From assembly GCA_002352215.1 (NCBI GenBank), contig DEIB01000027.1, forward strand, positions 1-48,356: a stretch of DNA of 48,356 nt. The letters run 5' to 3'. The position numbers and the translations under genes are program-made. The notes beneath the pieces are model-generated. The model saw nothing but the letters and a program-made list of their open reading frames with translations. It ran no database searches and had not been told where the DNA came from. Of the stretch, positions 7,361-14,680 are shown one piece after another; the stretch's first letter is position 1, and every line of letters starts with the position of its first letter. Source of the DNA: Chthonomonas sp. UBA2785 (GTDB taxonomy: Bacteria > Armatimonadota > Fimbriimonadia > Fimbriimonadales > Fimbriimonadaceae).

Positions 7361-8188
7361 TCAGTCCCCCATGGGCTCAATGAAGGACTGCTCCGGTCGG
7401 ACTGGCCCGCCGTAGTCCTCCATAGAGTAGATGTGATAGTCCTTGATCTGCTCGATCTCGCGTCCACGAGCGTCATAGAGCGTGATCGTGGCCGTAATTG
7501 CCTTGACCTCTTTACCGCTCTTGTTGGTCCAATCCACAAGCACCATCTGCAGTGCTTCGCCAGTGGTGGGGGACTGCCAAGGAACAAGCCGGACATTATC
7601 GATGCGGATCTGCTCCGAAGAGATAGCCGGGGCAGGGTCCGATGCTTGCCGAGTCCTCGGGGGACTCTCTGCGGGTCCGGTCGCAACCTCGGGCTTGGGG
7701 AACAGCAGCATGACGACAGCCATGACCACAAAGATCGCCAGGAAGAGCAAGGCGCCATAGCGAATGAAGTCATGCGCATCGAGTGGCTTCTTGACGGGAA
7801 CACCTTGCGGGATAGGAGCGGTGGGATACTGCGCCGTAGGAATTGCAGCTGCTGGACCAACTTGCGGCGGTGGAGGAGTGGTCACCACTGGCACCTCCGA
7901 ACCTTGGAACCTCAAAACCGTATCTCCAACTTGGATCGTGTCACCCGGACGCAACTGGGCCGGCGCACCAATCACTACGCCATTGAGACGCGTCCCGTGC
8001 GTTGACTGCAAATCGACGAGGTACCAAATGCCGTCACGGTGAAACACTCGTGCGTGGGTTCGGCTCACGGCGGGGTTCGGAATGCAGATGGCGTTGTCCG
8101 GGGTCCGTCCGATGCCGAACTCGGACTGAACAAGCTGAAACTCCTGACCGGCAAGCAAGCCGGAGATCACGCTAAGCCGAACTCCCAT
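7361..8188 (-). CDS. FHA-domain membrane protein, probably truncated by an in-frame TGA
   Basis: A 275-aa protein. The N-terminal FHA domain (residues about 1-95) has the phosphothreonine-binding signatures: FGIGRTPDN, then SRTHARV, then THGTRLNG. A Pro-rich linker, one membrane segment (RYGALLFLAIFVVMAVVMLLF) and a beta-rich C-terminal domain follow. FHA domains bind phosphothreonine peptides, so a link to Ser/Thr kinase signalling is likely. ATG 8188 is chosen because the domain begins there, with AGGG 5 nt upstream; an in-frame start exists at 8236. After the TGA at 7361-7363 the same frame continues for 23 sensible codons to a TAG at 7289-7291. The natural protein may therefore be longer (see the separate entry). 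Confidence 0.78.
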   Translation of the reverse strand: MGVRLSVISGLLAGQEFQLVQSEFGIGRTPDNAICIPNPAVSRTHARVFHRDGIWYLVDLQSTHGTRLNGVVIGAPAQLRPGDTIQVGDTVLRFQGSEVPVVTTPPPPQVGPAAAIPTAQYPTAPIPQGVPVKKPLDAHDFIRYGALLFLAIFVVMAVVMLLFPKPEVATGPAESPPRTRQASDPAPAISSEQIRIDNVRLVPWQSPTTGEALQMVLVDWTNKSGKEVKAITATITLYDARGREIEQIKDYHIYSMEDYGGPVRPEQSFIEPMGD

Positions 8189-8329
8189 GCAAACCCTATT
8201 ATCTGAGTATGACATGTTGTAGGCAGCGAAATCCAATCAAAAGAGATTGACCAAGCAGAGTTTTTAACAGAATATGAGGGGTACAGTAAGTGGAACTAGA
8301 GCTTTGCCGAAGCAACATATAGAGTGAGC

Positions 8330-9463
8330 ATGAGACCGCATGTATTTGATCCTAGAGCCGGGACTGAAATGCCAGAGATTAGTGAAGACTATCCTCGGAG
8401 CACGTTGCCCGCTACATATCCCAACAATGGTCTTGACGGGTGGCCAATAGCTTCTGTTCGATTTGGTCTGCCAAGCTTTATGAATCTATTTGGGGAAAAA
8501 ATCACGCGTGAAAATGGGTGGCGCATGGCGCGAACACAGTTTGAGGCGAGCGACTGGCTAGTTACGATCGACAGACTCGTGAATGCAGACGAAATATTCA
8601 AAGAGATTCGCAAAACTAAGGAGCATGTCATCACACATCAAGTGCACGTACAACGGCTGGATGGCTCAGAATTCAGTTGGCCTGATATCGAGGACTTTCT
8701 CGATTTCATGTATTACCTGTTTTCATTTGCCTGTGCTTCCCGTAGACCTGTGTGCAATCTAGTCGCGATGGATAGATTCGAAAGAATTTTGTTTAGGAAG
8801 TGGGGACATGACGGCTATTTGGGCTCTACAAGGGCATTTTCATGGTTTCCAGCAGGCTTTGAGAACCCATTTAAATCACTGGCGCCGGGTATGTATAAGG
8901 CGTGGCTAGACCCGAACTTAAAGGAAGTATGCAGATTTCTTGTCGAGGTCCTCTCGGAATCTAATCGTGAGAAGCAAATCGTCGATTTTAAGTTCGTTCT
9001 TGCTCAAACCGCATTGGAGCTATTGGCGAACACTATTTACGTTGAAGCATGGGGTAACAATGTAGCTGATGCAGCCAGTAAGATTCGAGGTTTGCTTCTT
9101 GGGCTGGGCGTTGATGTCAATATGCCCCTTTCATTGCCTGATCTTGTGGCAGAAGCCACAGGAAGGAGTGCAAGATACCCTGGGGAGAGTAACTGGGTAG
9201 ATGGCCCACAAGCGATTGTCCAGATTCGCAATATGGTAACACATGCTGATAGAAAAAAGCGCCAGAAGTTATTCGATCTAAGCGTTGAAGCTCGATTTGA
9301 AGCGTCCTTACTCGCCATTCATTATGTGGAAATGGCTTCGCTCTGGCTATTTGGATATGACGGTCCTGTATCGACGAGAGTCGATCTTCCTAAGTTTATA
9401 GGCAAACACATCGATTCTCCATGGCCAGCTGGCGGCCAGAGACCAGGGACAGTTCCGCCGTAG
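8330..9463 (+). CDS. HEPN-type protein with R-X4-H motif (candidate RNase)
   Basis: A 377-aa protein with no signal peptide. Near the C-terminus IRNMVTHADRKK supplies R300-N-M-V-T-H305. This is the R-X4-6-H motif of catalytic HEPN RNases, set in the usual helical context (LAQTALELLANTIY before it and ASLLAIHYVEMASLWLFGY after). The first ~200 residues are strand-rich and unrecognised. The overall plan, an N-terminal beta domain followed by a C-terminal HEPN domain, is like ApeA/YopA-type proteins, some of which act in phage defence; that comparison is from memory. GC is markedly lower than in flanking genes, suggesting acquisition. The start is ATG 8330, with TATAGA 6 nt before it; a GTG lies 6 nt upstream in frame. 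Confidence 0.65.
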   Translation: MRPHVFDPRAGTEMPEISEDYPRSTLPATYPNNGLDGWPIASVRFGLPSFMNLFGEKITRENGWRMARTQFEASDWLVTIDRLVNADEIFKEIRKTKEHVITHQVHVQRLDGSEFSWPDIEDFLDFMYYLFSFACASRRPVCNLVAMDRFERILFRKWGHDGYLGSTRAFSWFPAGFENPFKSLAPGMYKAWLDPNLKEVCRFLVEVLSESNREKQIVDFKFVLAQTALELLANTIYVEAWGNNVADAASKIRGLLLGLGVDVNMPLSLPDLVAEATGRSARYPGESNWVDGPQAIVQIRNMVTHADRKKRQKLFDLSVEARFEASLLAIHYVEMASLWLFGYDGPVSTRVDLPKFIGKHIDSPWPAGGQRPGTVPP

Positions 9464-9529
9464 AGTAGGTCTTGAATGATGCCTGCCTAACACAGGGCAG
9501 TCCCTCCTTGTTGGTTCGATCGAGGCACC

Positions 9530-9539
9530 GGGTATACCC
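9530..9539 (+). promoter_or_regulatory. Candidate -10 box in a 10-bp palindrome
   Basis: TATACC (9533-9538) ends 6 nt before the ATG at 9545 and lies inside the palindrome GGGTATACCC. A TTGTTG lies 19 bp upstream as a possible -35. It fits the leaderless spacing seen elsewhere, although the sixth base is C rather than T. Confidence 0.4.
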
Positions 9540-9544
9540 ACGCC

Positions 9545-10189
9545 ATGATCTGCGCTCTGCTCCTCGCCACCACCACTGCCCCCAGCGCCCCAGCGGGCTC
9601 CGTGCGCCTGTTCAACGGCCGGAACCTGGAAGGCTGGACGCAGCTGAACGGCACCGCCACCTACACCGTGGAGGACGGCGCGATTGTGGGGCGCACCGCC
9701 GAGGGCAGCCCCAACTCCTTCCTGTGCAGCAACAAGATGTACGACGACTTCGAGCTCTTCTTCGAGGTCAAGGTGGACGACCCGCTCAACAGCGGCTGCC
9801 AAATCCGCTCCCTCCAGTCCGAAGGGCTTCTGGGCCAGCCGGAAAAGGGCCGCGTGTGGGGTCCGCAGGTCGAGATCATGGCCGGCCCTGGCCACTCCGG
9901 CTACATCTACGGCGAGGCCACCCGCTTCGGCTGGCTTTCCCCCGAGCCGAACCAGCCCGGATCGAACCACACCATCTTTAAGAACGGCGGCTGGAACCAG
10001 TACCGAATCCTGGCCCAGGGGCCGCGCATCCAGACCTGGGTGAACGGCATGAAGGTCGCCGACCTCACGCACGACGAGGTTTACAAAACCCACTCGCGCG
10101 GGTTCATCGGGCTGCAGGTGCACAGCATCGCGCGGGGGTCTGGCCCCTACGAAGTGCGCTGGCGCAACCTCCGCATCCTGGAGCGCTAA
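9545..10189 (+). CDS. DUF1080 (3-keto-disaccharide hydrolase-type) secreted protein
   Basis: A 214-aa protein with a short signal peptide (ICALLLATTTAPSAPAG). The rest is a DUF1080 domain, a concanavalin-like beta sandwich: it begins VRLFNGRNLEGW, followed by the FELFFEVKVDD strand, the NSGCQIRS block and the GGWNQYRILAQG / IQTWVNG / FIGLQVH blocks near the end. Family members include 3-keto-glycoside hydrolases acting on sugars or glycans outside the cytoplasm, and many are uncharacterised. The gene stands alone, and its composition returns sharply to the GC-rich norm after the AT-rich HEPN gene. Confidence 0.85.
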   Translation: MICALLLATTTAPSAPAGSVRLFNGRNLEGWTQLNGTATYTVEDGAIVGRTAEGSPNSFLCSNKMYDDFELFFEVKVDDPLNSGCQIRSLQSEGLLGQPEKGRVWGPQVEIMAGPGHSGYIYGEATRFGWLSPEPNQPGSNHTIFKNGGWNQYRILAQGPRIQTWVNGMKVADLTHDEVYKTHSRGFIGLQVHSIARGSGPYEVRWRNLRILER

Positions 10190-10200
10190 GGCGGCGAGGC

Positions 10201-10233
10201 AAAAAAAAGTGGGGTCGGCATAGCGCCGACCCC
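10201..10233 (-). terminator. Rho-independent terminator of the NHL lipoprotein gene
   Basis: A perfect 9-bp stem (GGGGTCGGC 10211-10219 / GCCGACCCC 10225-10233) with a 5-nt loop. On the minus strand it is followed by AC and a run of eight T. It lies 18 bp past the stop at 10252 and 21 bp after the convergent DUF1080 gene. The T-run serves the minus strand only. Confidence 0.9.
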
Positions 10234-10251
10234 ATCTGCGTTTCTCGATCC

Positions 10252-12777
10252 TTACGGAACGAGCGCGTCCAGCACGAAGACCCGTCCCCCATTGCAGGTG
10301 AACAATCGCCCCGTCTTCTTGTTGACGGTCAGGCGTTCAGGAGCAAAGGTGAAGTTCTCCACAAAGCCGTCGCCAGAGTAGGCGCCGGCAACCACGACCG
10401 TATAGAGTTGTCCGTTTCGGAACACCCGGAGATTTCCGTTAAATGGCGCGAAGTAGATGGAATCGCTGTCATCCATGGCCAGATGTCGTGGACTACCAAT
10501 TTCCCCGGCATTGTCATCACTCCCAAAGGTTCCGGTGCCCGCAACGGTGGTGACATTGCGTTCGATATCAATTTTCCGGATGCGGTTGTTGCCAGTGTCG
10601 GCGACATAAACGTTCCCAAAGCGATCCACTTCGAGCCCCTGCATGTTGAAGCCGAATTGTGCAGAAGTCCCGCTGTCATCGGCAAAGCCCGCGGTTCCCG
10701 ATCCCGCCAAAACGCTGCACTGCCAAGTCGAGGGGGCTCCGTTGACGTTAATCCGATTCTCGATGAGCTCAACTTCGGCCTGGTTAAAGCAGGTGGCATA
10801 GATTCTGGTTTCGTCTTCGCTCATCGCAACGGCGCCGATGTCGTTGAATCGAGCCGTGTCCCCATCGCCGGTCACGTCGCCCACTGATCCATCCGTAGAC
10901 CCCGCCACGCGTTGGAAGAACCACGAATTGGGATTCATGATGTCGGAGTTCGGTGATCGCTGACCTCGGTAGATTGTCGAGTTGGTAGATACAAGCAGAG
11001 TGGTGCCCGCTCGGTTCGTATAAAGACCTCTCACGAGATTTCCGGCAAAGGTGACGCCGGAACCGATGCCATCCACGCTCGTGCCCGTTCTTTGCTCTTT
11101 GTTGGCGATGGTTCTTACCGTCCCATCCGGAGCAATGATCCTCACCGCTTGACCGCTCGCCACAAAGACATAGTCATTGTCGGTGGCAGCGATTGCGTTC
11201 GTTGCATTGAATCTCGCCGCTCCGCCGACGCCGTCGACGAAGCCCGTCTGCCCCGTCGGACTACCGGCCAAGAGCCGCGCATAGACGTTCTTGGCACTGG
11301 CGTTCTTCGCGCCGTCCAGCGGCACCACGCCATCGGTTCCCCCGGTGACGGTGACAAAGAACGTCATGGAAGCCCCGAACTGCACGGTGAAGGCCACGTC
11401 CTTGGTGACCGTCGCCCCTTGCGCCAGGGCGCCGAGTTCATAGATGCCTTGGTTGCTCGGCGTGAACTTCTGCGTGTTGGTGAACACGGCCGGCTGAGAA
11501 GAGAACCCACCCAAGAAGTTGGGCAGCACCAGGCGCCGCACGCGGTGGTTGGTGGAATCCGCCATGTAAACATTGCTGGAGCCGCTGCTCATCAGCTGCG
11601 GGGCATTGAAGCGGGCATTTGCGCCTTCGGCAAAGCCGGCCGTGCTGCCCAGCGTGCCTTCGACTTGCCAGCTAGAAGCCTCAAACGGGCTGGCCCCCGA
11701 TCCGGTGCGAAGCACCGTCACCTGGTTGGTGCTAGAGGCCACCAGAACTCGGTTCTCGCGGATCGTCGCCCCGGTCAGGTTGGGGGCGAGGGTGCGGATG
11801 ACGGATTTGGTGCCAGTGGTGGGGTCAATCAGGAACACCTGCCCCGAACCCGAACTCGTAGCCACGAGGAGCGGGCGCCCTTCGATGGTGCCAAAGCCAA
11901 TGCCAAGGCAAAGGGGAATGCCCGTGGCCAGGGTGGACACCGTGGGGCTGGTATCGGGGTTGGCAATGGCCTTGACCTTCCCGTTGGTGTAATCCGCCAC
12001 GTAGAGCGTGCCGGTGTCGGGGTTGCTGGTCAGCCCGATGGGGGTGTTGAACCGCGCGGCGGCACCTGTGCCCACCGCATCCCCCGCCGTGCCGTTGCCG
12101 GCCACCACGTTGCCTTGCTTCCCATCCTTGCGCAAGCGAATGATGCGGTGGGAGCCCGTTTCGCAGAAGTAAACGAAGTCCGAACCCGGATTGCCCGTGA
12201 TGCCGCGCGGCGAATTGTAGAGGGTGTTGAGCGTGGAAACGGAGCCGTTTCGCACCGTTCGAATCGCCCCGTCCACCCCTTGGGTGATGAAGAGGGTTCC
12301 ATCGCTGTCTTCCCAAACGCCGCTGGGCGAGCCGACGGCCGCCGAGGCCACCGAGCCATCGGTGCGGGCGCCCGCGCCAATGCCGGCTTCGGTGCTGGCC
12401 GTCAGGCCGGGGGAGGCTGCCCCGATCATGAACCGCAGGCCGCCGCTGGCCCCGTAGTCCACGCGGGAGTTGTTCTTAAAGGTCAAACGCAGGGTGCGGG
12501 CGGAAACTGAGCTGCCGGTGACGCGGAAGACTTCCGCGCTGCTCACGCCAATGGCGCCCGAGCCAAACACGGCCCGCGAGGTGGCACCGAGCGGCGTGAT
12601 GACGGTCTTGCCGGTTTCTAGGTCAACTTCGACCTTGGCCGTGGCGCCCTGCAAGTTGGAATTGTCGGAAAAGGTGAAGGCACCTCCGGACCCGATTGGG
12701 GCCGAGCCACCCCCGCCGCAACCGGCAAGAAGAAGCCCAAGACCAAGCACCGGGATAAGAAAACGATCTGGATTCAT
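10252..12777 (-). CDS. NHL-repeat lipoprotein
   Basis: An 841-aa lipoprotein. LGLGLLLAGC ends in a canonical lipobox (Cys20), followed by a Gly run. The body has many NHL-type propeller repeats, recognisable as AGNGTAGDAVGTGAAARFN, LYVADYTNGKVKAI, AGFADDSGTSAQFGF and NVYVADTGNNRIRKI. They form two groups, residues about 130-420 and 500-840, which could make two six-bladed propellers. An intervening strand-rich domain of about 80 residues includes QFGASMTFFVTVTGG. NHL propellers bind protein, nucleic acid or glycan ligands; the ligand here is unknown. There is no Shine-Dalgarno sequence or -10 box at the leaderless position. A strong terminator follows. Confidence 0.88.
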   Translation of the reverse strand: MNPDRFLIPVLGLGLLLAGCGGGGSAPIGSGGAFTFSDNSNLQGATAKVEVDLETGKTVITPLGATSRAVFGSGAIGVSSAEVFRVTGSSVSARTLRLTFKNNSRVDYGASGGLRFMIGAASPGLTASTEAGIGAGARTDGSVASAAVGSPSGVWEDSDGTLFITQGVDGAIRTVRNGSVSTLNTLYNSPRGITGNPGSDFVYFCETGSHRIIRLRKDGKQGNVVAGNGTAGDAVGTGAAARFNTPIGLTSNPDTGTLYVADYTNGKVKAIANPDTSPTVSTLATGIPLCLGIGFGTIEGRPLLVATSSGSGQVFLIDPTTGTKSVIRTLAPNLTGATIRENRVLVASSTNQVTVLRTGSGASPFEASSWQVEGTLGSTAGFAEGANARFNAPQLMSSGSSNVYMADSTNHRVRRLVLPNFLGGFSSQPAVFTNTQKFTPSNQGIYELGALAQGATVTKDVAFTVQFGASMTFFVTVTGGTDGVVPLDGAKNASAKNVYARLLAGSPTGQTGFVDGVGGAARFNATNAIAATDNDYVFVASGQAVRIIAPDGTVRTIANKEQRTGTSVDGIGSGVTFAGNLVRGLYTNRAGTTLLVSTNSTIYRGQRSPNSDIMNPNSWFFQRVAGSTDGSVGDVTGDGDTARFNDIGAVAMSEDETRIYATCFNQAEVELIENRINVNGAPSTWQCSVLAGSGTAGFADDSGTSAQFGFNMQGLEVDRFGNVYVADTGNNRIRKIDIERNVTTVAGTGTFGSDDNAGEIGSPRHLAMDDSDSIYFAPFNGNLRVFRNGQLYTVVVAGAYSGDGFVENFTFAPERLTVNKKTGRLFTCNGGRVFVLDALVP

Positions 12778-12908
12778 CGGTAGCCTGACGGTACCTGAGA
12801 GTCGCTGTCATGAGTTTGCTCAAATTTGATGCCGGGAAAATGAACCTTTGGCCCCCCAAGATTCCTCGGGCGCAAGCTTTGGACTTAAGGTCGCTTCGCT
12901 GGGGGAGC

Positions 12909-13262
12909 CTATTCGGCGAGCGACCCGATGGGGTCAATCTTGAGTTCGTTGATCTGGTTCTCGACGAGCGTGAATCGGTACTCGAACTTATACGGACTGC
13001 CGGGGAAGTCACCCGTCACTACGACCCCGGCCAACAACTCGTTCTCGTTTGCTTCAGCGGATACCACTTCGGTCGTTAGCTTATAGCCAACGTTTGAGGC
13101 CATCAACCACTCTCGAATGGCGTCGACTCCGCGTAGCTCTTTGTCTTCGCCGGAGTCCCAAACGACCGCATCCTCGCGGAATCCACTCAGTGCCTCATCA
13201 ACATCTGCGCCTTTGGCGGCAAAGAATTGCGACACAGACTGGGGCATGTTGATGTTTGGCAT
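12909..13262 (-). CDS. NTF2/SnoaL-like protein, 117 aa
   Basis: Small alpha+beta protein of the NTF2-like superfamily (SnoaL type). It has an N-terminal helix (SVSQFFAAKGADVDEALSGF), the strand FREDAVVWDSG, a helix (RGVDAIREWLMA), and the curved sheet strands TTEVVSAEANEN, LLAGVVVTGDFP and KFEYRFTLVENQINELKI. The last block is the usual SnoaL ending. Members are small enzymes or ligand-binding proteins, so the precise role cannot be assigned. ATG 13262 is chosen over an in-frame start at 13307 because the fold begins just after it. The gene is monocistronic. Confidence 0.75.
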   Translation of the reverse strand: MPNINMPQSVSQFFAAKGADVDEALSGFREDAVVWDSGEDKELRGVDAIREWLMASNVGYKLTTEVVSAEANENELLAGVVVTGDFPGSPYKFEYRFTLVENQINELKIDPIGSLAE

Positions 13263-13358
13263 TGGATTCCAGTATGGCGAGGTCCACACGGGATGAGTCA
13301 GGAGCATCCCGATCGTTCATTTCTTGCCGTAATGGATCGGGCTGGTTAATCATCAATC

Positions 13359-13763
13359 TTAGGCGGTACTTGAGGTGACGTTTCGCTTTGTTGCGAACCA
13401 AGCGGCGAGAGAGCGCCCGGCCAACGAAACCACGACGAAAACCCACGCCGAAGGACTGGGCTTTGCCCCCACCACCACGGCCAGGTCCACCAGCACATAG
13501 ATGCCCATGATCCAAGCGGCCATGCGCCGAGCTGCCATAGCGTCGAGTGACCGAGTCGCCAACCGAACGAAGAGGTAGGTGATCAGTGGCCCCAGAGTCA
13601 CGCTCACCCATGGCCCGGCGACTTGCGCGAATTGTTCATATTCAGACATCGGGCGGCCGGGTTGGAAGAAGGTTGAATAAACCCAAACCACGATGAAGGT
13701 CGCCAAGACGCCCAGGGTTACAATGCCAAACACCGCTCCCAGAACCTTGAGCGCAGCTTTCAC
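13359..13763 (-). CDS. Four-helix membrane protein, third gene of ArsR operon
   Basis: A 134-aa protein with four predicted membrane segments: VLGAVFGIVTLGVLATFIVV, VSVTLGPLITYLFVRL, MAAWIMGIYVLVDLAVVVG and AWVFVVVSLAGRSLAAWFA. The GTG start overlaps the TGA of the SRPBCC gene (GTGA), with GGAGGTGA just upstream inside that gene, so translation is almost certainly coupled. No family recognised. Its place in an ArsR-SRPBCC operon suggests a stress or solute-related membrane function (inference). A longer in-frame reading from 13994 lies inside the SRPBCC gene and is rejected. Confidence 0.75.
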   Translation of the reverse strand: MKAALKVLGAVFGIVTLGVLATFIVVWVYSTFFQPGRPMSEYEQFAQVAGPWVSVTLGPLITYLFVRLATRSLDAMAARRMAAWIMGIYVLVDLAVVVGAKPSPSAWVFVVVSLAGRSLAAWFATKRNVTSSTA

Positions 13764-14278
13764 CGCGTCACCTCCGGCGGGAGATTCGTGGCTTTGTAAA
13801 GCCGCTTCGCCATCGGAATCGCGCCGGGAGTAAACGAGCCCGAATGAACGTTCTTGAGGGCCTGAGGCAGCAACTTCTTGAGGAACGCGCCCCAGCCAAA
13901 GTTCATGGCGAAGGGGATAATCCAAGCTTGCCCCTTCAGGCCGGTTTGCACAAGGGTGAGGCGGGTGCCCTCGGGCACGGATTCCAGCTTCCATTCCACT
14001 TGCATCGGCGGTGGCATCTTATCGCCCGCGTTCATGGGGCCGTTTTGCCAGCGCCAAACCATGGAGTGCGGGGCCTTCGCGGAGATCACTTCGCACTCCA
14101 CAATGCCGCTGGTGCAGAGATGGTCGGGGTCGTATTGAAACTTGAACTTGGAACCGACAGCGGCTTCCCGAAAGGTGTTGGGCATCAGCCACTCGGCCAG
14201 GGCTTCTGCCGATGTGAGGGCGCACCAAACATCTTCAATCGGGTGACGCAGGACGAGAGACTTCTTGATGGATTTCAT
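13760..14278 (-). CDS. SRPBCC (AHSA1-like) ligand-binding protein
   Basis: A 172-aa START/Bet v 1-like protein. It begins SIKKSLVLRHPIEDVWCALT, then AEALAEWLMPN, the FKFQYD strand, the VECEVISAKAPHSMVWRW strand pair, and WKLESVPEGTRLTLVQTG before the long C-terminal helix. This is the standard AHSA1-type SRPBCC order. These proteins form a hydrophobic cavity; in bacteria they are often encoded directly after an ArsR repressor, as here. The ATG overlaps the upstream stop (ATGA at 14275-14278), so the three genes 14607 to 13359 form one tightly coupled operon. The ligand is unknown. Confidence 0.85.
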   Translation of the reverse strand: MKSIKKSLVLRHPIEDVWCALTSAEALAEWLMPNTFREAAVGSKFKFQYDPDHLCTSGIVECEVISAKAPHSMVWRWQNGPMNAGDKMPPPMQVEWKLESVPEGTRLTLVQTGLKGQAWIIPFAMNFGWGAFLKKLLPQALKNVHSGSFTPGAIPMAKRLYKATNLPPEVTR

Positions 14279-14607
14279 GACGGATTCTTTTTGTCGAGGT
14301 ATTGAGAGAGGTTGTCGAGCTTTTCCGACCAGAAGGCCTCGTAGACGTCTACCCACTCGAAAACGGGGGCAAATCCCTCGGGATTGAGCTCGTAGATTCG
14401 CTCCGTGCGGCGAGCGGTGACCGTGACCATGCCGGCATTCTTGAGAATGGAGAGGTGCTCAGAGAAGCTGCTGCGAGAGGCCTTTTTGAACTTGATGACC
14501 TTCTGCCAGAGGGCTTCGACCGTAGAGGGGCCGTTCCTTAGTTCATCTAGCACCAGGCGCCGGATGGGGTTGGCCAAGCAAGCAAAGGGGTCCAGGGCGG
14601 CTTCCAT
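14275..14607 (-). CDS. ArsR-family transcriptional repressor
   Basis: A 110-aa winged-helix protein with the ArsR/SmtB plan: DPFACLANPIRRLVLDELRN (helices 1-2), PSTVEALWQKV, the recognition helix region SRSSFSEHLSILKNAGMV, and the wing TARRTERIYELNPEG. There is no Cys-based metal site (the ELxxC motif is absent), so it probably senses something other than a thiolate metal, as is common for ArsR proteins paired with AHSA1-type SRPBCC proteins. ATG 14607 is chosen because the domain begins there, and the promoter and operator directly abut it. It leads the operon with the SRPBCC and membrane genes and very likely represses itself at the adjacent palindrome. Confidence 0.88.
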   Translation of the reverse strand: MEAALDPFACLANPIRRLVLDELRNGPSTVEALWQKVIKFKKASRSSFSEHLSILKNAGMVTVTARRTERIYELNPEGFAPVFEWVDVYEAFWSEKLDNLSQYLDKKNPS

Positions 14608-14611
14608 AGGG

Positions 14612-14642
14612 TGATTATATCGGAAAAATCCGAAATAATCAA
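14612..14642 (-). promoter_or_regulatory. Operator palindrome overlapping consensus promoter of the ArsR operon
   Basis: Inverted repeat with 13-bp arms, one mismatch and a 4-bp centre (14612-14624 and 14629-14641). On the minus strand it contains TTGATT (rc of 14637-14642) and TATAAT (rc of 14614-14619) separated by exactly 17 bp. TATAAT ends 6 nt before the ATG, so the mRNA should be leaderless. Repressor bound here would block both promoter elements. It also lies 40 bp upstream of the divergent phosphotransferase gene. Confidence 0.85.
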
Positions 14643-14680
14643 TGTGATTCAATTTGGTGCAGGAGGGTAGCTTTTGTTCC

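Noticed and set aside
11092..12510. 472-codon open frame antisense to the NHL lipoprotein gene
   Set aside because: Covered by a clear lipoprotein gene with repeats; the antisense frame is Gly/Arg/His-rich and featureless.
13359..13994. Longer reading of the four-helix membrane protein from an ATG at 13994
   Set aside because: The extension lies wholly inside the SRPBCC gene in another frame; the GTG at 13763 with GGAGGTGA and a GTGA overlap is the clear start.
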